Part shown: positions 55,031 through 64,000 of the stretch, one piece after another
Layout of the letters: each line of letters opens with the position of its first letter
Numbering within the stretch: the first letter of the stretch is position 1
Origin: Paralichthys olivaceus
Taxonomy: Eukaryota > Chordata > Actinopteri > Pleuronectiformes > Paralichthyidae
Length of the DNA: 64,000 nucleotides
Assembly: GCF_024713975.1 (NCBI RefSeq)
Contig: NC_091096.1
Coordinates: forward strand, 21,698,458-21,762,457
Reading direction: 5' to 3'
The notes under the pieces: generated by a model
The model's input: the letters and a program-made list of their open reading frames with translations, nothing else
Told to the model about the DNA's origin: nothing
Databases searched by the model: none
Made by a program: the position numbers and the translations under genes

Positions 55031-58000
55031 TTGGCTTAATGTATCGATAGTGAGAGGAAGTGGATCTGTATTGTCCTTTTTGTGTCTTATGGTTTTAAAG
55101 GGTTAACATCTTGGAGTCAACTAATTTTTACACTGGTTTTTTTCTACACTATGGATTAAACAAATTAGATGTAATGTACCTTTTTAATTATATTGGACTG
55201 AACCATTTGACCTGTTTCTTGACTAACTAACTGACTAATCAAATAAACTTTTTGTCATACAAGTAAAATCCCAGAGCGTAATTTGCAGTTTGAACAAGAA
55301 ATGGATGACAACACAACTTTCACCACTAGTAACATTAATCTTTAAAGATGAACATTATGAATATGGTCAGTTGTAAAACATGCAGGCACAAAGCCCACTG
55401 ACAACATGGGATTCCTGTAACTAGATTGGAAGGATTCAGAGAAGCAGTCAGAAGCACTTTTAGTCTGAAGACCTCATTAGAGATTTAGATGTAGTTCTTT
55501 GCTCTGACTGCAGTAATGTTTGCTCTCCTGCTGTGCTGCTTAACTGCTCAGTTTTCCTGAGCATTCACACGACATGTAATTGTGCTGTGGAAGGTTCGAG
55601 TATATGCATTTTGAAGGGGTGTAATTGAAAATCATAGCAAGAATACGAGTACAGATTTAACAAAGTAATGAGTTTTAACGAAGCTTCAACAAAGTTATTA
55701 TTGACGTTCAGAATTTCATTTTCAAATGATTAATGAGTAGAGTCTGACTTGTAATCAGCTACATAGACAGCCATTTATTAAATGCCCTTGTTGTCTCACT
55801 GATTACATAAATGTTCACACAATGACAGTTTCTTTTGAATCAGGTTCATCACATTGATATTCATACCCATACACAATGAAAGATATGAATTTAAACTCTT
55901 TTTTAAGGATTGTTGAATTTTGGCGATATTTGATAATACCTCACAAAGTAGTTTATGGTTTTGGTCAATAAATTAATTCACTCTCTGTCTGAGAGTCAGA
56001 TGAGAGGATTCATATAATTCATGCTGGATTTGATGAAAAAAACAAGCATGTTTAGGGAACTGATATTCCTGAGTTTGTGTAATTTGGTTCACATCCAAAT
56101 AAAAATCTGAATATTGCCTGAAAAGAAATACAAAACTCAAATTAGACTACCTAAGAGTGTAATTTCATTTTAGCTTGCACAGTTGCCCATGGCATTTGGA
56201 ACAAAACTGAATTACATCTTGTCTTTGGATAAATGGAGAAGCCAGTGGAAGTAATATTTTTAGAAACACATTTGTCCTTCACCATGTTTGTTGCTCTGGC
56301 CGAGCAGCAGCTAATTTATGTGGAGGTCATGTGAGATGGCCCCATGAAGAGGCTGTCATATAAAGACAGGAAAATGTTTTTCTCCCCTACTTAAGAGCTG
56401 GCAGCCAATATAAAGAGACACTGTCAGAACATGAATGTAGCCGAGGAGATGCCAACGTATTCATCAATACCAGGCTTTATGTGTGGGAGGGTTTTTGATG
56501 TGCAGGGCTCGCGCTGTCCTCTGTGCAGGGTGGAAGCCAGGAGCTTTGCCCAGCTGGGAAGGCACGATGGTGGATGCGAGCTCTCTTTCCTGCCTCCTAA
56601 AGCGGAACAGTTCTCTCGGACTTGGAGAGAATGACTGCAGCATGGAGAGTAGAAGCATGCCATCCTGTAATGAAGAATTTTGGTGATTGGAATTGACTCG
56701 TCCAAGTTCATGACGGCTGGAGTGGGAACCTCTCTTAAGTGCTTTTTGGGTGCTGGCTCATTAATAAAGCATGTTTTCTCTCTTCATGTCTCTTCCTCCA
56801 CTTGAAGTGTAGAATTCTCAGATGCAGAGCTCTGTGTACCATGGAGGAGCACTGCAAATGAGTCTCTATGCCACCCAATGCTGTGGTGATGATGAAATCA
56901 ATTCTGGATGCTGCAGAGCTTTGCAGCAGAGAGGGCAGTGCTGCAGTGTGTATACGGCTCTTTCAACCATGGGAACCATACTACTGTATATGTACTGCAA
57001 TGTACATGCTACACACACCATACAGAGTGTATGTGCGAGTACAGGACAAAACAAGCTAACTCAGCACTAGAATCCACATAATTGGCCTAAATTCAATGGT
57101 TGATAATTCTTCAACAGGAAGAGCTGAGCCAAGCTTTTTTGTGCCCTACTTTGACAAGTGTGCTGAGTAAACCCAACCTCCTCTTATGTCCTCTGTTGTT
57201 GTTGTGGTGTCTACACTAACTTGTCATCATCATATTTGCGGGAAACACAGTAATCCTCTTATACAGCCTGTTACCCCATCACTAAACTAGAATTCTGTCA
57301 GACTCTGGCCACACTCCTGCTTCTCAAGCCTCTATTTGTGTTGAGGTGTTAGGCTTGCATTACCTCTGCGCTCAAGCAAGTTCACTGAAGTCATCCCGAG
57401 GCAGCACTACCACACAGCATCATGGGAGCCCGCAGGCAAGCACCGTGGCATGAAATGATGTGGATCGATCAGCGCAAGCCAAATGTGCATCTCCTTCATG
57501 CCTGCGTGGAAATCAGAGCCCAAGCAACTGAGCTGTTCCCGCAGACAGCCTCCTCTTCCATTTCAGCAGAGCCCTTTGATAGTGCTGCAGGCCCGCGGGT
57601 GGCTGCTGCTGGATGGGTGATGGGTGTTCACTCTGCAACTCCAAGCCAGCTGCATACAAACTCAGCAGGAGACCTCAGCTACATCAAGTCTATAGAGATG
57701 GAGGGAAAGAGTGGGGGAGCGGGAATGGAGACGAGTAGAGAGAATACTTGGCATCACTGGAGCTTGAATTGATTTAATCATTCAGAGCATTCATTGGAGT
57801 GTGTGTGTTTGTGCATGTGTGTGTATTGGATGGGTGCACAGGTGGGAGAGCTAGCTATGGGAAATATAGCCTCACTAATAATGATGAGAGAAGTGGTCAG
57901 CAGTCTCTGCCTCTGTGGTAATAAAACCATATAACCTTGGCAGAGTTAGTGCTGTGGTCTTTCTACTTCAATGCAACATGGCTTTATAAGCTTTAACTAT

Positions 58001-61000
58001 GACTGAGCCAGTGTTCTAGAGTGTCATGACCCACCATATTCTAATTTGTACTGCCACAGTTTTATTTTAAACCAAAAAATATTTCTCAAGTCTCTTAACA
58101 TAAGTTGTAGTTTTGCTCCGTTAGTTTCTTGTAGAGCTGTCTGCAGCGTTATTTAGTAAACAGTTTTTTATGTGTGTTTTTTAACCTATGTAGTGTGTGA
58201 AGAGTGTCTATGAATGTCAAATGTGTTATTATTTTCCTTATGCATACTTGGTTTCTCCCTCTCGCATGCTTGCATTACCGTCCATTAAGTTTTACAGTCT
58301 CGCAGACAGCTGTGTACGCAGGCACAAGTGACATGCAATGCAGTTCTCTCATGTCTGTGCACCTGTCACTCAGATTCTGTTGCATGAGAGTGAACTGTGT
58401 GCAGGTGAAGGTGCAGGTGCACCCTTGCTACTGCCACAGAGAAAATCAATTCTGTGAGAAACACTGACTGACCTCCAGTGTACACTCACATGATGTCTCG
58501 AAAAGAAACATTTCGTTCTTGTGAGACCTGAACAGGAAATCCATTGTACAATTCTCACATTCTTGAATTATCAAAGAGAGCAGAAGGAATTTTTTTGGTT
58601 CAATATCCATTTTTGTTCTTAAATTACACATACGATCATGTTACTGTGATGACCATACTCTACATACTGCACTAACAAAAAATATGGTTTATGTTCATTT
58701 AGGGGAAAGCAAAACAAACTGTTGCATTTTTATCAAAAGTCAGGCAATAACCGGCAACTGTCATCTGTTGCATCATTCTGTGAACAGCCGAACACAGTGA
58801 AAAGAGTTGGTTACCTCGCTGCAAAGTTGGAGGTGCGTAGCATATCTCCTGCAGCTCTTCAAACTATTCACTGTAACTGCTCCTTCTTGTTCCATTACTC
58901 CCTGGAATATTTTTTTTTCATACTGTTCGAAATGCAGTAAATAAGTATTGTCTGGTTTCATTGATGCAATTTTGATGAATGATGGTGGGTTTTACTTTGC
59001 TCAGTGACAGATATATTATATTTCCTGTGGCTATTTCATAATAAAAGTCTACTTTTCTTTTGCCAAATGCTTTTAATGTGAAGTTGCAGCTGTAGAAAAT
59101 GTTTGATTTGCATTAGCAGAAACAACTTTTAATCTAGAGATGCAGCTTTTTCTCTAGTTATGTCATCACACACATCATGTCTGTAATATTGCAAATATTT
59201 ACCCAGTTAGGGTTGTAGTAAACCAAAGAAAACCTTGGTTGACTGACTGCTACTCTTCAACCAATCAATTGGTTGCCGGGGGGAAAGCTTGGGGGGAAAA
59301 GTATGTTTTTTCTGTAGTTCATCAAAATTAATCAGAAATAAACAATTTGCAGCATAAGATGATGAAATGCGCCGATTATGAAATGTTCACAAAAAGCTTG
59401 AAGCATTAAACACAGAGGTTGATGTGGCATCCTAAACACATGAGCTAACCTACTGTTTGGACATCAAAATTCAAAGTTTCACAAAGAAATATTAGCGTTC
59501 ATTTAGAATTGTGTCTCTGTCAAAATCATGAAAGTGACCAGACGGAAACAGCGTGGCCAGCCAACTCTCTTTACATTGTTGACATGGCCATTTCAAGCAA
59601 AAATAGCATTTTCCACCACTGCTTGCAAACACACACAGAGAGACAGAGAGTAAGTTTATAAATGACCGACCATACACGTCTTTGTTCCACAAACTTTTGG
59701 GCGGCTGTAACAGTTTTTGGCTTTTACAACACACATCTGATGCATTGTCAATGCAGAATTATTGATTAGTGCCGGTTTAAAGACACAACTAATTTAAGTT
59801 TGTGTCTCATACAACTGTGGCATTATGAAAAAATGTGTAGCTAAAATGAATATTTCAGTACATGAGGCTGTATGAAAACAACCGTGCCTAGTAATGAGAT
59901 TGATTTCACAGCACTGACGTTCTCATCCTCTATACACTGATATCAATACACAATGTCACTCTGCCACAAACACCCTCTTCACCCCACCCCCCTGTCTCCA
60001 TCACTGAATCACTTCAAACACATGCATGCAACTGTGGATGGCAGCACAGCGAGTAAAGGAAGGAGTGGAGGCAGATGTGGGGGAGGGATGGATGGAGAGG
60101 CTGATGGGATTGAATGGTAACTGATCCCTCAGTGTTGCTGGCACGGCATTGCTAAGGACGAAGCCATCTCTCACAGGGACCCAGTTAGCCCAAAGCATTT
60201 GTCACGGTGAATGATGTAATGAGCTTTGTTAAAGGATTGAGTGTGTTGATTTATTTGTGAATGTGCACCGGCATACGGCATATGCCCAAGCTCCTTTCCT
60301 TTAGAATATGAGATCACATCACGGTGCGTGCTGGCTCTGGCTGAATTAATAATATATTTCGCTGTATCTACACTCTTGCTTCCATCTCTTTGCATTGCTT
60401 ATCACGTTACGAGCCAGATCTGCATATTTGGTCTATGAGAAGTCATCAAAATCTGTTCAGACCTGTCATTTAAATCCTCATGAACTGGATGGAAAGAATT
60501 GTGTGTAACCACAGCTTTTTTAGCCTTTAAAGATTACATTACATCATGAAAAAATCCTTTTTCTCATATTCACTGATTTTAATGAGATTTCCCTCCCTCT
60601 GTTTTTGTGTGCTTTGAGATTCACTAAAGTGCGATGAGCCGTCTGTGGCCACAAAATCTGTGTCAGGAATACATCATATTTTTAGGCTTCAAAATAAAAC
60701 ATAGGAGCTCAGAGAGTTACTCTTTGCTCCCATTAGACTTGATCACATGGTCAGCCTCAGTTAAGTGCTCAATATTACTGAATTAACACTGGTGCAAAAC
60801 ACAACAACTTAAAAAGACAGCAAGATTCAAGAGCTTTTAGCAATAAAGGCCGGTGCCTGTTTTAATTCACTAGCAACAAAACCATTGTACTTTTCCAACC
60901 TGTAATGCGAAAGGTGTAATTATCACCCAAATCTGAAGTTTTCCTCATCTCACATCAAGGATCACCTTTGGCTAATAGTTCTGGATTTATTGTGTCCAAC

Positions 61001-62844
61001 TTTACTGTTTTGGTATATTTCCATTCATATGTTCAACAGAAACAGACATAGACTCCAAATGAATATTAACGTTGCACTTTGTCTGCTGGATGTGTAAATA
61101 GACAACTGTTTGCTCACACATTAGCCATAAAAAACTTTGTACGGTCATAAAAAGCCAATTAAGTGTTTAACAAATTGGCTCATTAGCTCTTTTGGCTCAT
61201 TGTTTTACATTTGCAAACTGTAACTTGACTGTTTTGGTTCACTCTCACTGCTCTAATAAACCTTGTTTCCAGCTGTTGCAGGCAGCTGTTGTAGTTGTGA
61301 GTAAAGTGAGTGGAAAAGCTCTGATGTGCTCTACCTGCTCAGCATTAAACAGCAGACTGGAAATGTTTGCCAGTAGCTGGTAAAATTACAGCGTATTTAG
61401 GTTTCAAGTTTCAGTTAATAGAATTTGACAGGACAGAAAAAGATGACAGGTTAGAGCGTTGAATTCTGAGCTGCGACAAAACTAACAGTTCCTTACGATT
61501 TAAAAAATATAGAGTACAAAGGAATTCATATTTTTTTAAGCAGGAGCAGTTTAAAATATAATACTTTCAGGAGTTGAAGGAGTTTTGGGGAGTGAGTCTT
61601 CCACTGAAATATACTTGGTGGCAACAAATACAACTTTAAATTGACGCTAATACTGTTTTACATCTTCTAGATGTGTGAATACGATGTGTCACTGGTAGTG
61701 TTTACAGTAAACATTTCTTAATAACTTTATTCAGCTCTTTAATTTTTCTCCCTATTGGAGAGCTATCATAACTGAGATTTTTACTCCTGACCCTTTCAAT
61801 ACTTTGCAGAGTGTAGAGATTACAATAAAGACAAGAATTAAGATTATCATGCGAATGCACCCCTGATCGACCTTGGGGGCAGCATTCATTTAAACTCCAT
61901 GGCCCAAATGTAATAAGCCTTCCCCATATGCTGAAATCATACCAACCTCTAGCACAAACATACACTCACCTCGTCATGATTAAACCCCCAGATGTTCCTC
62001 TACCAGCTCTGTTTAATATGCAGAAAGAATCTGAAAATAATTAAACTCTACGACAAGTGGTATGACCTCAATTATCTCGCTCTAACTGTAGTAGCAGCGT
62101 GAACATGAGTACTGCATCGCACTGTAAGGTTTGAGCACAGCGAATGTCATGTTTGCAGAATCACAGCATGTTTTCTCTTATGAGGATTATATGCATTCTG
62201 GCACACAAGGTGTAAACAGCTCATTAGATAAAAGACAGTGAGTTTGCTCTTGTGATGCACTGCTGTGTGTCCATCTTTTATTGCCCTGCAGAGATTGTAT
62301 CTGGAGTGCAAGATGGTGTAGATTAAGTTAATTCTCTGAAATTACAGTGCAGTCAACTGTTGAAAAGAGTTTCTAAATAGAGAGTAATCCTGTCGACTGT
62401 GTCTGTGTGAAAAGGTTTCAGGCAAGAAAGGTCACAGCTTGAAGTGGCCTCAAATAATCTCCCGAACTAAATATAATGGCGTATGCTAATCTGTTGTTTC
62501 CCATCCCCTCTCTGTGTATATTAAACAGCTCACAAATAACCAACTCTGGTTTCCCTTGAGGGATTTCACAGCACTGCAAATCAATTGAATGTCCGCAGGC
62601 AACACAGACATCCAAGTGTAGTTTGACACCGATTCCAAATGCCATGCCATCTACTCGCACGTCTCTTCCCTTTTTGTAACTGTTCCCGCCGGGTGTGCAG
62701 TCGGCATTCAGCTGTTTGGGACAGGATATGAATATTCTGAGCAGGTCTTTTGCATACACAGCAGAGCGAAGGAAACCCTCCCCAAAAGATTTTTGTAAAT
62801 CGTGGCATTTGCTAAATTATGCCGAGAGGCAGCCAGTTGTCAGA

Positions 62845-62870
62845 GCCCACATTGCAAGGCCCACATTGCA
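62845..62870. repeat. 12-bp direct duplication
   Basis: GCCCACATTGCA occurs twice, separated by AG. It is a small local duplication. Confidence 0.8.
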
Positions 62871-64000
62871 TACCCATGTCGAATCCCCCACCAGGGACTG
62901 GTGTGTCTCTGCGCACGTTTGACTGACAGGGCTTCAGTTCTCTACCAGCTTTACAATGTTGCATATTTGTGTTGAAAAAATCGCCCCTGTCCTCCTCCCC
63001 GTCCTCTCCTCCTCCTTCCTGTTCCATCCTAATCTGCTCTTATGGGTCTCAGCCCGTGGCGTCTTAAACCCCTCCGTCTCCAACAGCTGCTGAGGACAGG
63101 GAGGTATAGAGAGATTAAATGAGTCTTTGCAGCCCCCTGAAGGACTCCCACATGCCTCTCTGCCTCCAGTCCCTGCTAGTGTCTTTGATCCGCTGTGTTT
63201 TCTAACCCAGTCAAGTCCCATTGGGTGCAGGAGGGTTCCTACACATGCCAGCCTACATACAGACCTCTTTAGACTCCATGGTGGCTGCTCAGCTTATCAG
63301 TGTTGTTTAGTTCAAGGCAGATAAAAGGCTTGGCTGCTTTAAAACTCATACTGCTGGAGGAAACCTGTGCACTGAGAGCTTCTCACTTGGGCTCCAAATG
63401 TAAGGAGAGTTTTGTCCTCCTTTTTCACCGAAGTACATGCTGGTGGTTATGGACGTACCACTCATGGATGGAATCCTATTTCTTTTTTTCTTTCATACAT
63501 AATCTTCCCTGCAGCCTTCAATACCCGTGACGGGTATGTGTGTAAAGCAGAAGAAATAAGTGAGATCCAGTGTCGTCCAGGATGGATCAGAAATGATGAG
63601 CAACCTCTAAGGACTCCCAGCCACTTCCTATTAGTCATTTCTAATTAATGGCTGTGATGGTCCTGGATGATGCACAGCCAAATAAATGAGTGTGGCAGTT
63701 TCGTGCGTCACCTTGTCGTACAAGGGGAAACCACGGACCTGTTAACAGAGCAGAGATAATTTAGCACTCTCATTTCTGTGGCTTCCCTCCTGCCTTTAAT
63801 CCAACCTTCATTCACTGTTGTCCGCACATGGCTGTATAAAAATTGAAAACCTAACTCATATAATCATGAAAATGAGCTTTAATGACACCAAACAAAAGTG
63901 AAACGTACTTCTACACTTGTGCCTCTTGATGACGTGATGTTAGCTTTAGCTAGCAGGTAATATTCTGCATTCACCTCTGTTTTGTGTAGACGATATTTAA

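Larger units (their letters stand above)
44250..64000 (+). other. arvcf: Probable long first intron of arvcf
   Basis: Nearly 20 kb with no exon I can recognise. I looked for the expected N-terminus of ARVCF (an acidic start followed by a coiled coil) and did not see it. The DNA is AT-rich, with a MITE, LINE tails and microsatellites. The regions 56.4-57.8 kb and 62.6-63.3 kb are somewhat GC-richer. Open frames there lack splice support or homology. The intron continues past the window. Confidence 0.4.

Noticed and set aside
56424-56711. Overlapping open frames on both strands in a GC-richer patch, with a CPLC motif
   Set aside because: Open on both strands by base composition. There are no flanking splice sites of quality and no known family.
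57422-57772. 116-codon open frame on the + strand
   Set aside because: No recognisable protein family. It lacks supporting splice sites and could be chance in GC-richer DNA.

Overview
The window is vertebrate nuclear DNA, almost certainly from a ray-finned (teleost) fish. Genes are split by GT-AG introns. Three complete genes translate into close orthologues of human 22q11.2 genes, and the intergenic and intronic DNA carries fish-type retroelement tails, TTAA- and hAT-type non-autonomous elements and long (CA)n tracts. No bacterial, viral or CRISPR feature was seen. The species cannot be named from the sequence alone.

Layout. 1-1380: AT-rich upstream DNA with a CpG-rich left edge. 1383-~7580 (+): trmt2a, tRNA/RNA uracil-5 methyltransferase, 12 exons, 619 aa. 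~7570-18522 (-): dgcr8, the RNA-binding partner of Drosha, 14 exons, 784 aa, convergent with trmt2a and meeting it tail to tail. 18523-~20735: intergenic DNA with a decayed LINE fragment. ~20735-~42950 (-): tango2, 276 aa, 9 exons, with large repeat-rich introns. ~42950-~43860: intergenic region between two divergent promoters. ~43860-44249 (+): a probable non-coding first exon, assigned to arvcf only by synteny. 44250-64000: probable first intron of that gene, with no recognisable coding exon. The order trmt2a(+)/dgcr8(-)/tango2(-)/arvcf(+) is the human order COMT-ARVCF-TANGO2-DGCR8-TRMT2A read from the other strand, with all relative orientations kept.

The reading frames were checked by exon phase. 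The exon sums are 1860, 2355 and 831 nt, all divisible by three. They give 619, 784 and 276 aa, against about 625, 773 and 276 aa in human as I recall.

The most notable finding is in dgcr8 exon 2. It carries two hairpins on the minus strand whose arms are nearly identical to human miR-3618 (5'UTR) and miR-1306 (coding sequence). These are the hairpins through which Microprocessor is known to cut the mRNA of its own subunit. Both trmt2a and dgcr8 also start at a perfect TISU/YY1-type CAASATGGCGGC element whose ATG opens only a short upstream ORF.
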